Assembly (NCBI GenBank): GCA_021784555.1 | Contig: JAJYHY010000033.1 | Span: 1 to 39,384, forward strand | Direction: 5' to 3' | Length of the DNA stretch: 39,384 bases | Origin: a bacterium | GTDB lineage: Bacteria > Verrucomicrobiota > Verrucomicrobiia > Limisphaerales > UBA8199 | In this document: in pieces, positions 26,835 to 35,328 of the stretch | Layout: every line of letters starts with the position of its first letter | Numbering within the stretch: position 1 is the stretch's first letter | Position numbers and translations under genes: made by a program | Notes under the pieces: generated by a model | What the model was told of the DNA's origin: nothing | Database searches by the model: none | Seen by the model: the letters and a program-made list of their open reading frames with translations, nothing else

Positions 26835-28895
26835 TCAAAACTTTGTTCCAGACTGGCGCTGGTAGATAACCACCGCCGCGCCCGGTTTGTCTTCGATCCG
26901 CACCGTCAAGCCATGTTCCATAAGCGCCCTGCCTGACATCAGAATTGCGCCCTTCTTATCGGACTTGGCGACTCTATAGTCGGCGCCCGGGTCGAGGCCA
27001 CGGAGACGAAACGTCTTAGCCACCGGGTTGCAATCCCTTCGCCGGAAGGCTTGCACCACTCCCTCGCGCTCCTTTGGCCAGTCGAACTGCCACGCGAGCC
27101 ACACGGCCTTGGACCGGCTATACCGGGTTAAAGGGTAGTAATCGCCATTGAGCATGATCGGCGCGATCTCTTTCCATTCCGCGTAGGCTTGTTGCTGGGC
27201 CGCCCTGTTGGCCTTATCCAGTCCCCCCATGCCGAACTCGGCCACAAAGGCGCTGCGGAACGAATACGGGTCCCAAAACCCGTGGCAGCTCGTTCCCTGA
27301 AACGGGAGCCAGGAGCAAAGCGCGTAAGTGAAGCACTGATTCGCCGCCGGCAAACTTGACTGATTCCCTTGTTCAGCGAAATCCGTGCGCCACAATGGCA
27401 CCGCCCGGCGCATGGCCTCCACGTCGTTGCGCCGGCCGCCCGATCCACAGCAGTCTATCCTCAAACCAGGATTCATCGCCAGCAGCGCATCCCAGTAGGC
27501 TAAATGGCCCTGGACATAGAAGTTCTCCGTGATGCCTTGGCGATCCCGGGTGTCCTGGTTCCGCCACGCCGGAAGGGGACCGCCCCCATTCATGTCTTCC
27601 CGATACCAGTCAATTCCGTTGGACCTAATCAACCTCTCAAAATGGTTCGTCAACCACTGAAAGGCCGCGGGGTTTCCTTCGTTGAGAATGTCACCGGCCG
27701 TCGAAGGCGTGCCCGGCAAAAGCCAATTGAAATGATGCAGTTCCAGCCCTGAATGGGGATTGTCCACACGCTCTGGTTCAAACCACAGGAGGAATTTCAT
27801 TCCCAGACCGTGAAGCGCGGTGCTCAAGCCAATAAATCCTTGCGGATAAGAATTGGTATCTACCACCCAATTCCCTGTATAAACCCAATTGGCCGTCTTG
27901 TCCGGGTATGGGGCCACTGGATACCAAGTATAAGGCTCGGTATCAGCGTCTCGCCACAAAACGTCGGGCTTGATACCGGCCCGCCAATACGCCCCCACCA
28001 CGTTGGTGTTGTCCCCCACGACCGCTACGAACGGTGACGGGGGGCGCCCATTAACCCGCGGAATAATATGGGCCATGTAGAAATGCCGCCAAATATTCTG
28101 AGCACGCACCACGCTTGTTCCTCTCCAAAACAACACCAGAATCAGAGGTGTGCGAATCTCTTCGCCGGGCTCCAGAACCAGGTGGGTGAGCTGTTGGCCG
28201 GCTTGAACCCGCAAACCATCGCCGGCATCGCGCGTGAACGAACCGGCCCATTGCCCCGGCCAGCCGATCGCCAGAATGATTCCGCCCCCCGGCATCTGCA
28301 AATTGTAATACGGCCAGCCATCCGGACCATCACAAGACTTCCCTGATTCCGGCGGTCCGAAGGTGTGTTTTGATCCCGGCCCGAGCGTCAACTGGTAAGG
28401 CTCATAACTGTCCGCCGTGTCCCAATCCCCCTTGAGCGTGTGCAGAAGAAACTCCGGCCCGCTCGTGCGCGACAGCTTGGTGTCAAGCCCCTGAACGTCT
28501 TGCAAAATCGGACTATTGTTCGTGCCGGTGTTCTTAAAATAGATCGTCCACTTCACCACGGGGTAATCGTTGTACTCGACCGCCACGCATTTGACCTGCA
28601 GACCCTCGGTCGTCCAAGTCAAAACATGCCGGGTGCGATGGGTGTCCAGCACCGTATCCGTTTCCGCGCGCACCCAAGAAGGCGGGAGATTAGACGACGA
28701 GTGCCCATCATAGGTAAAGGAGAAGGGCGGCAAGTTGCTGGCGGTCAGCAGCCTCTGTTGCACCCATTGGTCCTTTTGCTCCATTTCCTCCCGTGTGACC
28801 GTAACCAAGGCGTGCGCCGTTACCGCGCACATCGCTGCCAAAAATACGCCGGCCTTTCGAACCCTAAAGAGTGTCCTCGTGCATGAATTCCACAT
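26835..28895 (-). CDS. Alpha-galactosidase (GH36-like)
   Basis: A 686-residue secreted enzyme (signal RKAGVFLAAMCAVTAHAL). The start at 28895 is set by a strong AGGAGG Shine-Dalgarno sequence 4 bases before the ATG, rare in this window; the frame is open for 90 bases more. An N-terminal beta-sandwich (VTVTREEMEQKDQWVQQRLL, VKWTIYFKNTGTNNSPILQD) precedes the TIM barrel with KFLLWFEPERVDN, the nucleophile in WYREDMNGGG (D434), IDCCGSGGRRNDVEAM (cysteine and glycine-rich motif typical of GH36), and the acid/base in LWRTDFAEQ (D505). The enzyme releases alpha-galactose from oligosaccharides or glycans. The downstream gene is the isomerase-like remnant, on the same strand about 90 bases away. Confidence 0.93.
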   Translation of the reverse strand: MWNSCTRTLFRVRKAGVFLAAMCAVTAHALVTVTREEMEQKDQWVQQRLLTASNLPPFSFTYDGHSSSNLPPSWVRAETDTVLDTHRTRHVLTWTTEGLQVKCVAVEYNDYPVVKWTIYFKNTGTNNSPILQDVQGLDTKLSRTSGPEFLLHTLKGDWDTADSYEPYQLTLGPGSKHTFGPPESGKSCDGPDGWPYYNLQMPGGGIILAIGWPGQWAGSFTRDAGDGLRVQAGQQLTHLVLEPGEEIRTPLILVLFWRGTSVVRAQNIWRHFYMAHIIPRVNGRPPSPFVAVVGDNTNVVGAYWRAGIKPDVLWRDADTEPYTWYPVAPYPDKTANWVYTGNWVVDTNSYPQGFIGLSTALHGLGMKFLLWFEPERVDNPHSGLELHHFNWLLPGTPSTAGDILNEGNPAAFQWLTNHFERLIRSNGIDWYREDMNGGGPLPAWRNQDTRDRQGITENFYVQGHLAYWDALLAMNPGLRIDCCGSGGRRNDVEAMRRAVPLWRTDFAEQGNQSSLPAANQCFTYALCSWLPFQGTSCHGFWDPYSFRSAFVAEFGMGGLDKANRAAQQQAYAEWKEIAPIMLNGDYYPLTRYSRSKAVWLAWQFDWPKEREGVVQAFRRRDCNPVAKTFRLRGLDPGADYRVAKSDKKGAILMSGRALMEHGLTVRIEDKPGAAVVIYQRQSGTKF

Positions 28896-28994
28896 ATTGC
28901 CTCCTGGAACGGATCGTGCCCCCGTGCCTTGCTCCGCGCCGTGCGCAAAAAACCTGCTTTGCAATTGTTTCCTTCCCAAATGCATTGTTACGAT

Positions 28995-29261
28995 TTAGAA
29001 GATTAGCGGCAACAGGCCTTCTCCCTCATTCCGGAACTTGCGGCGGGAGCGCCGGGGTAAAGCCTTGGCCCGTTCTAAAGCAAGCGGATTCAGGCTCATT
29101 TCCAACTCTTTGAAATGACGCGGACAGATACCGTGTGAAACAAGCGCCGCATCCAGTCCTCGCCGGCCGTCGGGCTCGCACCAAGCGCAGATCGCCACTC
29201 CCAGCGGTAATTCGATCTGCTTGTCCGCTGCTTTGGAACAGGATGTACGACCTGGCCTCAT
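28995..29261 (-). CDS. Small cysteine-containing protein
   Basis: An 88-residue frame whose middle (AICAWCEPDGRRGLDAALVS, HGICPRHFKELE) carries two C-x-x-C / C-P-x-H groups, compatible with a zinc-binding fold of the kind found in small regulatory proteins that share the words CAWC and SHGICP. The N-terminal residues before ELPLGVAICAWC look unconserved and the true start may be further in. Only weak evidence supports it, mainly the cysteine pattern. It is upstream of the alpha-galactosidase on the same strand, 99 bases away. Confidence 0.4.
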   Translation of the reverse strand: MRPGRTSCSKAADKQIELPLGVAICAWCEPDGRRGLDAALVSHGICPRHFKELEMSLNPLALERAKALPRRSRRKFRNEGEGLLPLIF

Positions 29262-29520
29262 CGTGTAAAACAGGCGCTCAAGCTCTCAGTAAACAGAGAG
29301 AATTGTGGTTCGACGTATTGGGATGTCAACTCCGTTTCCGCTGCGTCCGCGTAACGACTGATTCAGTCAAGGCGGCGGAGATGGATTCTGGCAGAGATGG
29401 TGTTGCGTCGGCAAAGGTGAGGAGGATTCGCACCTCAAGTTGCCGATGGCGCTTGCCACCCGGAGCACGGTTGTTCTATCCATCCTGAGTGGGCGCCGAG
29501 ACAAGCCCGAGAAGAACCGC

Positions 29521-29682
29521 ATGAAGAAGCAGCCAGAACGCGACGCCTGGATTCGTGAGAGGCTGGCGGAGGGGATTTCCCTGGAACGAATTGCCGCGGC
29601 GTGTCGGATTTCGCAAGAAGCGGTGCGGTGCATCGTCCAAAAGCTCAAAGCCGAGGAGGCGGCGGCCGAACTATTCATTTGA
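29521..29682 (+). CDS. Small helix-turn-helix-like protein
   Basis: A 53-residue frame (MKKQPERDAWIRERLAEGIS, then LERIAAACRISQEAVRCIVQ). It has a helix-turn-helix look: an L-E-R-I-A-A-A-C-R-I-S turn followed by E-A-V-R-C-I-V-Q. Such short HTH proteins may regulate nearby genes. The ATG follows a purine-rich AGAAGAACCGC. Position just upstream (33 bases) of the large two-module protein on the same strand suggests it could share a transcript or regulate it, but evidence is limited. The stretch 29262-29520 holds nothing else I can support. Confidence 0.4.
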   Translation: MKKQPERDAWIRERLAEGISLERIAAACRISQEAVRCIVQKLKAEEAAAELFI

Positions 29683-29714
29683 CTTCTAATCTGGTGGCCG
29701 AAAACTGAGGTTCG

Positions 29715-32700
29715 ATGTTGCGCGTAAAACCATTCAACAGATTCTGCGGGCCCATTCTAGCCGGATGCTTGTTTGCGGGGACTTTAGCCTTTTCTGCCGG
29801 AACAGACACTGCCTCCTCGCCCGGGGGTTATCAATTCGACGGAACCATCTCCCGGCGGGTGTTGGATGATTATTTATCCAGAGCCATCACGATGCAAGAT
29901 CTGCTCACCGGCCAGGGCAATCTCCGCGACAACATTCGAATGATTAAACACATCGGCGCCAAGTTCATCGGGCGCGCCCTCTGCTTGTGGAACGCGGAAA
30001 ACAATTTCTCGAACAACGTCGAACGTGCCCGGGAGATTGCTCCGCAAGTGCTGGCGGCCGACCCGGACATCATTTTGGAGGCTTGTGTTTTTGAAACGGT
30101 GAGTCCAAGGGTGAATGAGCTTGCCATTCCCGCCCAGGTCTTTACCGCCTTTGGTTTGCCGGCGGAGAAACGGCATTTCCGCTACCGCGACATGATTTAT
30201 CCCGTCGGCCAGCGCCGGCCCATGGGTCGAAACGCCCAGGTGCCTGACGAAAGCCGGCTGGAAACCCAGCTTTGGTTTTATTATCAGGCAATCACCTATA
30301 TTGACCTTGGCTGTGAGGCCATTCACTTCGGACAGGTCGAAATCATGAATAGGAACGATCCCGACAATACTCACTGGGCGCGCCTGCTGGCCTTGGTCCG
30401 GGCATACGCGGCCAAGCATGCCCGCCGCCATACGGTTCTGTGCAACGGTCACACGCCCACCGGGGGTCTGATGCATGACGGCAACCCGCTTTTGGACTTC
30501 AACGAGTTTCCGTTGCGCATTGAGGAGGTTTCCGACAAACCGGAAGAAGCGATCTTGCGATTGGGGTTTTCCGACGGCATTTACAACCGGAGCAAGGGCG
30601 GCATGACCGTCAACGGCTGGCGGTGCGGGCATTTGCCGTACCTGGTGGAATATGACAATTACGGTGTGAGCCGGCATCCGGGCCAGCCCAACGCAAAAGG
30701 CCAGTTCAATTGGGTCTGGGGTTATGACGAAATCACTTGGTTCGCGCACCAAGGCAAAGCGTATCGGGCCAAGTGGCTGCGCTATGCCTGGAATTGGGTG
30801 CGCACCACGGACACCAACGGTTACCTCGAAATGCCCGGCGGGCGGGTGACAACGTCACGCGACATTCACTGGTACTACGCCAACAATCCCAGCCCGGCAG
30901 TACCGACCGGCATGGGGGACGAAGATACCATTCGCGCTGGCTTTGCCGCTGGATTAGCCTTGGCCCCGCTGCTCAGCCCGGCGGCTCCGCCGCCTGACCC
31001 AGCCACTGTCTCGCTGCTGGAACGTTCCTACTTCTATGGCCGGGCCTACTTTGTCCTGCGGAGCGGGCGGGCGCAACTCATCCTCCAGGCCGACCGTGCC
31101 GACCTTGGTCCGGCGGTGCTCTACCTGTTGTTCGACGCCCAAAACAGCCGGCAAAGCGCGCGCAAGGACCGTGCCTTCAACTTCGGCGCAGGCGCCGGCT
31201 TCCTGCGAAGCAGCTTGCAAGTCGTGCTTGGCGGTTTCCCTTTCACCGCGTTGGGCCACGAGACTCGCACGAGCTGGGTGATGGTCAGCGGCGTGCCGGC
31301 GGCGCAAGCAACGTGGTGGGCCGGTGGCCTGCGTGTTACCGAGCAGTTTCTGGCCTTAAGCGGCCGAGGGGTGTTCCTGCGGCGTATCAAGCTGGCTTCA
31401 GTGAACTTGGCGGGCCCGGAATCGTTCCGGCTGAGGCTCCGCCTGCCCGCCGAAGGCGCGGCGCTCCGCGGCGGCTGGTTGGAAGAGGACCAAGGCGGGG
31501 CACGGATTGGACTGGCGCTGGCGAGCGCTGAACCCAATACGGCCTCGCCCGAGCGCGGGCAGTTGGAGATCGGCCCGCTCCGCTTGGCGCCAGGCCAAAC
31601 GGCGAGTGTGGATACGCTCCTGTCAGTGGAAATTCCGGCGAGAGGGGATTCGACACCGGACTTGCCGGCCGCTGCTGGGGCACAGCCCGGAGAGACGCTG
31701 CCCGCCCACTCGCTGAGGATGACGCTGGGCCAGACCCGCTCCGCGTGGGCGCTCACCTCCTCCATCGCCACCAAAGACCAGTTGGTGGAGGATATTTATG
31801 ACAAGGCACGCTTCGGGCTGCCGGCCATGGTGGCGGACAACGGCGTGATGGACGCCGGCATCTTCGAGTATGGCGCACAATGGGTTCGTGACACCTCCAA
31901 TACGCTCCTTGGCCTTGTCTATGCCGGCCAGTTCGCGCTGGCTCGCGCTGGATTCGAGCATTTGCTGCGCGACATGGTCAGGGAAGACGGGGCGACCATG
32001 ATAGCGGGCAGCTTTGTCAGCCCCGACCTGGAACAGTTCGACCAGATGGGCGAATTGATGCATGCGCTCAAGGCTTACCGGGATTGGACCGGGGATGATT
32101 CAATCATCCGGGAGCATTGGGCAAAGCTGGTGGCCATGGTGGAACGTCCGTTGCGGCCAGAGTCCCGCGACGCCACCGGCATGGTCCATGACCGCCGCGA
32201 GTTCTGGGAACGCGCCTTCGGCGATGCCTACGAGCTGGCTTACCAAACTTATCTTGTGCTGGGGCTTCGCGACGCGGCCGCCCTTGCCGGCCCGCTCGGC
32301 GCCACGAACCGCGCCAGAGCCTGGCGGGCCGAGGCGGACCGCACCCTGGCTGCCATGCTCCATGACCCCAAGCGCGCCCTGGTGGCCGAGGGCCGGCTCA
32401 TCAAACGGCGTGCCGTCGATGGACGGTGGGTGCGGCGGATCGATTTCCCCGCCGCCGCTCCGGACGTGCCGCTCAAGACCGAAACCACACACTTGGCCGA
32501 ACCGGATGCCAGCATGGCGCTGCCGATCGCCCTTGGCATCGTTGACCCTCATTCGGCTCTGGCCCAGCGGACTCTCGACGCCTTGGAGCCGTTGTGGAAC
32601 GGGCGCTGGTTTGGAGGCGGTTACGAGCGGTATCATTCCAGCGGCCAGTGCGACCAACCGGGCCCTTGGACCTTCGCCACCTGTTTCATTCTGCGCGCCC

Positions 32701-33119
32701 AGCATGAAGCCGGGGATTTCGCCCAAAGCCGGCGCTCCCTGGCTTGGCTGGACAGCCATGCCGGCGGGCAATCGGGCGCGTGGCTGGAAGAGATTCCACT
32801 GGTGCGCTCCCAGGAAGCGACGGCCGGAATCCTTCCCTGGACCTCGGCCGAATTGACGACCTTTGTCGTGCGCCATTGGCTGGGAGTCCGCTTCGAGGGA
32901 GAACACTTGGTCATCCAGCCCGCCTTGTATCCGAACAGTCCGCCGGTCCGCGCCAACCTGCGCTTTCGCCAGCGCCGCTTGCGCCTGGAGATTCCGCGGG
33001 CCGGACGGTTCCGGTGGGCGCTCGTCAATGGCCGGCGCTTGGCTTGCGATCGCAATGGCGCCCTGCGTCTGCCGCGGGACTTTGCCGGCGGCGTGGCCCG
33101 GTTCGGCGGCGCTCAATAG
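29715..33119 (+). CDS. Two-module protein: TIM-barrel-like N-terminus plus six-hairpin glycosidase-like C-terminus
   Basis: A 1134-residue secreted protein (signal FCGPILAGCLFAGTLAFSAG), preceded by GAGG 5 bases before the ATG. The N-terminal module (about 40-400) has ITMQDLLTGQGNLRDNIRMI, a FYYQAITYIDLGCEAIHFGQ strand, FDEI-like YDEITWF and RYAWNWVRTTDTNGYLEMPG, consistent with a TIM-barrel carbohydrate-active protein of unknown family. The C-terminal module (about 430-1134) begins with beta-sandwich repeats and then reads as a six-hairpin (alpha/alpha)6 toroid: KDQLVEDIYDKARFGLPAMV, YGAQWVRDTSNTLLGLVYAG, HDRREFWERAFGDAYELAYQ, THLAEPDASMALPIALGIVD, SGQCDQPGPWTFATCFILR. Family assignment is not certain. 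The in-frame join between modules could be natural or a deletion product. Confidence 0.75.
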   Translation: MLRVKPFNRFCGPILAGCLFAGTLAFSAGTDTASSPGGYQFDGTISRRVLDDYLSRAITMQDLLTGQGNLRDNIRMIKHIGAKFIGRALCLWNAENNFSNNVERAREIAPQVLAADPDIILEACVFETVSPRVNELAIPAQVFTAFGLPAEKRHFRYRDMIYPVGQRRPMGRNAQVPDESRLETQLWFYYQAITYIDLGCEAIHFGQVEIMNRNDPDNTHWARLLALVRAYAAKHARRHTVLCNGHTPTGGLMHDGNPLLDFNEFPLRIEEVSDKPEEAILRLGFSDGIYNRSKGGMTVNGWRCGHLPYLVEYDNYGVSRHPGQPNAKGQFNWVWGYDEITWFAHQGKAYRAKWLRYAWNWVRTTDTNGYLEMPGGRVTTSRDIHWYYANNPSPAVPTGMGDEDTIRAGFAAGLALAPLLSPAAPPPDPATVSLLERSYFYGRAYFVLRSGRAQLILQADRADLGPAVLYLLFDAQNSRQSARKDRAFNFGAGAGFLRSSLQVVLGGFPFTALGHETRTSWVMVSGVPAAQATWWAGGLRVTEQFLALSGRGVFLRRIKLASVNLAGPESFRLRLRLPAEGAALRGGWLEEDQGGARIGLALASAEPNTASPERGQLEIGPLRLAPGQTASVDTLLSVEIPARGDSTPDLPAAAGAQPGETLPAHSLRMTLGQTRSAWALTSSIATKDQLVEDIYDKARFGLPAMVADNGVMDAGIFEYGAQWVRDTSNTLLGLVYAGQFALARAGFEHLLRDMVREDGATMIAGSFVSPDLEQFDQMGELMHALKAYRDWTGDDSIIREHWAKLVAMVERPLRPESRDATGMVHDRREFWERAFGDAYELAYQTYLVLGLRDAAALAGPLGATNRARAWRAEADRTLAAMLHDPKRALVAEGRLIKRRAVDGRWVRRIDFPAAAPDVPLKTETTHLAEPDASMALPIALGIVDPHSALAQRTLDALEPLWNGRWFGGGYERYHSSGQCDQPGPWTFATCFILRAQHEAGDFAQSRRSLAWLDSHAGGQSGAWLEEIPLVRSQEATAGILPWTSAELTTFVVRHWLGVRFEGEHLVIQPALYPNSPPVRANLRFRQRRLRLEIPRAGRFRWALVNGRRLACDRNGALRLPRDFAGGVARFGGAQ

Positions 33120-33400
33120 CGAGGCTATCGATTTACAAAAGGCCGCAGGTGGCAGACCTGCGCAATAGCAACCCTGGTGAGTGACAGTCCCGCCAACTGG
33201 CGACTTGAACGCAAGCAATGGCAACAAGGGCGCGGGACCGGCCCAAGGTTTTCGAGCGTTGGCCGGGCCGTTATAGGTGCTCAACCTCAGTGGGAGTCCG
33301 TCCCACCAAGGAAGCGGCGCCGAGGTCATGTTCCAAGCCAGGGTGGAGGGGAGGTTCTTGCATTGACGATCGGACGGGATGTCATACTGTTGATGATGCT
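33120..33400. other. Gap with two short hairpins
   Basis: A perfect 7-base stem with a 5-base loop lies at 33144-33162 (CGCAGGT / ACCTGCG), just after the two-module gene. It may be a terminator-like or REP-type hairpin, though no T-run follows. A second short stem is at 33290-33306 (GTGGGA / TCCCAC). The frame of the nucleoside hydrolase is open through part of this gap but is not conserved there. No gene is supported. Confidence 0.45.
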
Positions 33401-34450
33401 ATGAGTTTCGACGGTAAATCGCGCGCGCGTTGGTTACTGGTGTTCTTGTCCGTGGTCTTCTTGTTCGCGAGCCGTGCCGCGGTCGGAGTGGGTTTGCCAC
33501 AATCAACACCACCGACAAAGATCATTTTTGATACGGACATCGGCAATGATGTGGATGACGTGCTGGCCCTGTCGGTGCTGCACGCGCTGGAGACGCGCCA
33601 CGAGTGCCGGTTGCTGGCGGTCACTATTACCAAACCCGACGCTTTAGCCGGCCCGTTCGTCAATGCGATGAACACCTTTTATGGGCGCCCGCAAATCCCC
33701 ATCGGCTTCACCCACTCTCACTTGCCGAACACTCCGAGCAAATTCCTGCTTTTGGCCGACGTTAGAGATCATGGCGTCCTGCGTTTTCCGCACCACCTGC
33801 GGCGCAGTTCCGATGCCCCAGAGGCGGTTCATCTGCTTCGCAAGATTCTGGCCACCCAGTCAGATAAGAGTGTGGTCATCGTTCAGGTCGGCTATTTCTC
33901 AAATCTGGCGGGGCTGCTCTCCAGCCGCGGAGACGAGTTTTCTCCGCTCGGCGGGCGGGAACTGGCGGCCCGGAAGGTGAAGCTGCTCTCGGTCATGGCC
34001 GGCGCGTTCAGGATGCCGGGACACTTCCTTGAATACAATGTGATGCAGGACCTGCCGGCCTCCAAAAAGGTGGCCCGGGACTGGCCCACCCCCATCGTCT
34101 GGAGCGGGTACGAGATCGGCAATGCCGTTCGGTTTCCGGCTATGAGCATCGAGCGCGACTTCTCCTACGTGCCGCATCATCCAGCGGCCGAAGCGTATTG
34201 CCTCTACGACCCGCCTCCCCATGAGCGGCCATGCTGGGACCTTACCAGCGCCCTTTACGCGGTCTGTCCCGGCCGCGGGTATTTCGGACTTTCCGCTCCC
34301 GGGCGTGTGACCATCGAAACGGACGGCCTGACCCGCTTCACGACGGAACCAGGAGGACGAGACCGTTACCTGATACTCAGCAAGGCCCAGATTCCGCGCG
34401 TGAGGGAGGCGCTGGTGCAACTTGCCAGCGAACCTCCCTGCCGGCCATGA
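33401..34450 (+). CDS. Nucleoside hydrolase, exported
   Basis: A 349-residue protein. The N-terminal signal (WLLVFLSVVFLFASRAAVGV) is followed by the calcium-binding motif of inosine/uridine-preferring nucleoside hydrolases, IIFDTDIGNDVDDVLALSVL (D44, D46, D52, D53). LLAVTITKPDALAGPFVNAM, VVIVQVGYFSNLAGLL, VKLLSVMAGAF and PHERPCWDLTSALYAV complete the core. These enzymes split the N-glycosidic bond of ribonucleosides; exported bacterial forms probably scavenge nucleosides. I start at ATG 33401, since the frame back to 33218 is unconserved. TTGACG at 33363 and CATACT at 33383 are only 14 bases apart, too close for a good sigma-70 promoter. The stop lies inside the left flank of the MITE-like element at 34454. 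Confidence 0.9.
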   Translation: MSFDGKSRARWLLVFLSVVFLFASRAAVGVGLPQSTPPTKIIFDTDIGNDVDDVLALSVLHALETRHECRLLAVTITKPDALAGPFVNAMNTFYGRPQIPIGFTHSHLPNTPSKFLLLADVRDHGVLRFPHHLRRSSDAPEAVHLLRKILATQSDKSVVIVQVGYFSNLAGLLSSRGDEFSPLGGRELAARKVKLLSVMAGAFRMPGHFLEYNVMQDLPASKKVARDWPTPIVWSGYEIGNAVRFPAMSIERDFSYVPHHPAAEAYCLYDPPPHERPCWDLTSALYAVCPGRGYFGLSAPGRVTIETDGLTRFTTEPGGRDRYLILSKAQIPRVREALVQLASEPPCRP

Positions 34451-34596
34451 GCGGGGGTGCGATTAAATCTTGTCGGGCACGCAAGGCGCCGCGGTCAGTC
34501 CTGCGCCTTTTTCCGCCACTTCCCGTCCTTCACCGCGGAAAAAGTGAGGACTGACCCCGCGCCTGACCGGCACATTTAATCACACCCCATGAGCGG
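34447..34596. mobile_element. MITE-like element with terminal inverted repeats and 7-8-base duplication
   Basis: A short non-coding element. Outer inverted repeats are 34454-34468 and 34574-34588 (14 of 15 bases match). Both ends are flanked by the direct repeat ATGAGCGG (34447-34454 and 34589-34596; seven bases if the last G belongs to the inverted repeat). This looks like a target-site duplication. A second, inner inverted repeat pairs about 34490-34516 with about 34534-34560 and carries GTCAGTCCT / AGGACTGAC. The element overlaps the end of the nucleoside hydrolase and supplies the start of a doubtful ORF at 34589. Confidence 0.65.
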
Positions 34597-34972
34597 CCGG
34601 CGCTTGACTTTATCGGCCCCTGTCGGACAAACACCGATGAGAAAATCAGACAGGCTCCAGATAGCCTCTGAGCCGCTCTCAGGCAAAGCTGGAGGGGTGA
34701 GAACAACCAGACAATATGCGCCCCTTCCTATTGGCCGAACGGCGAGGATAGCCTTCGAGCTGGACCTCTTACGCGCCGGGTGCAGCCGGGCCGCGCAAAC
34801 GATAGTGAGCCGCAAGACCCTGGACGAAACGGAGTTGGAAGAATGCGCTCGTCTGGATGACGCCCTGGCCCGGGCTCAACGACTGCTCAAGACCACCGTC
34901 AGGAGCATCATGCTCTCGCGCATCCGCCGGAAAGGCCGAAGCCCGAACTCCCGTCGGCGAACGAATCCCTGA
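34589..34972 (+). CDS. Doubtful ORF, no recognised family
   Basis: A 127-residue frame starting within the right flank of the MITE-like element. The second half (RTARIAFELDLLRAGCSRAA, then LDETELEECARLDDALARAQ and RLLKTTVRSIMLSRIRRKGR) is alpha-helical and charged and could be a small real protein, but no domain, ribosome binding site or partner is visible. It may start further in. Confidence 0.25.
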   Translation: MSGRRLTLSAPVGQTPMRKSDRLQIASEPLSGKAGGVRTTRQYAPLPIGRTARIAFELDLLRAGCSRAAQTIVSRKTLDETELEECARLDDALARAQRLLKTTVRSIMLSRIRRKGRSPNSRRRTNP

Positions 34973-35055
34973 GCGCCCGACACGTGGGACGCGAAGCTCG
35001 CTAACCCGGAGATTTCATGCCACGAACAAAACGCCAACAGCTTGTAGGTAGGGCG

Positions 35056-35072
35056 CGCCGCGGTCCGCGGCG
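35056..35072. repeat. Palindrome, REP-like
   Basis: Perfect inverted repeat with eight bases in each arm (CGCCGCGG / CCGCGGCG) around one central T. It lies in the repeat island between the doubtful ORF and the aldo/keto reductase. Confidence 0.7.
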
Positions 35073-35082
35073 TGGCCAGTGG

Positions 35083-35160
35083 CATTTTTCGCTGAGGATT
35101 GGGCATTTGTCATTCATTGGCAATGCCAAATGCCAAATGTCTAATGCCCAATGCTCAATG
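35083..35160. repeat. Two-sided heptad array forming a hairpin (CATTNNN then NNNAATG words)
   Basis: Seven-base words in phase. The first half has CATT-initial words (35083-35121, one shortened to CATT), the second half six AATG-final words (35119-35160). The halves are reverse complements of one another, so the array folds on itself. It has the same shape as the inverted heptad arms around the four-helix-bundle gene, but with no gene inside, as if it were a solo form. Confidence 0.8.
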
Positions 35161-35185
35161 AGGCCACAGCTTCCTACGCCAAAAA

Positions 35186-35202
35186 CAGGGCCTGAGGCCC
35201 TG
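35186..35202. repeat. Palindrome, REP-like
   Basis: Perfect inverted repeat CAGGGCCT / AGGCCCTG around one central G, 26 bases after the two-sided heptad array. Confidence 0.65.
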
Positions 35203-35236
35203 CCCTGTTGGGCGCACCTTTGCCTCACCTGATCTT

Positions 35237-35305
35237 ACCCCGTCCTTCCTTCGCCTTCATTGGGAGCCTGTCTCCTTCACGTTCCCGGAAGGACGGGGTT
35301 CTTTT
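35237..35305. terminator. Inverted repeat followed by a T-rich run
   Basis: A 13-base arm (ACCCCGTCCTTCC, 35237-35249) pairs with 35287-35299, then TTCTTTT follows. The loop of about 37 bases is long for an intrinsic terminator, so it may instead be another repeat. On the forward strand it would end transcripts coming from the left. Confidence 0.4.
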
Positions 35306-35328
35306 AGCGTGACTCCTCGGGCGACGAC

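Noticed and set aside
33363-33388. Sigma-70 promoter for the nucleoside hydrolase
   Set aside because: TTGACG and CATACT are separated by only 14 bases, and the second box is a poor match.
33290-33400. Possible group II intron RNA domain remnant
   Set aside because: A short hairpin and a purine-rich stretch resemble intron segments, but no domain V or exon-binding pattern could be shown. The reverse transcriptase scrap is 3 kb away.
34675-34710. Glycine-riboswitch-like CTCTCAGGCAAA
   Set aside because: The core words are present but the paired stems and the second aptamer are not, and no glycine-related gene follows.
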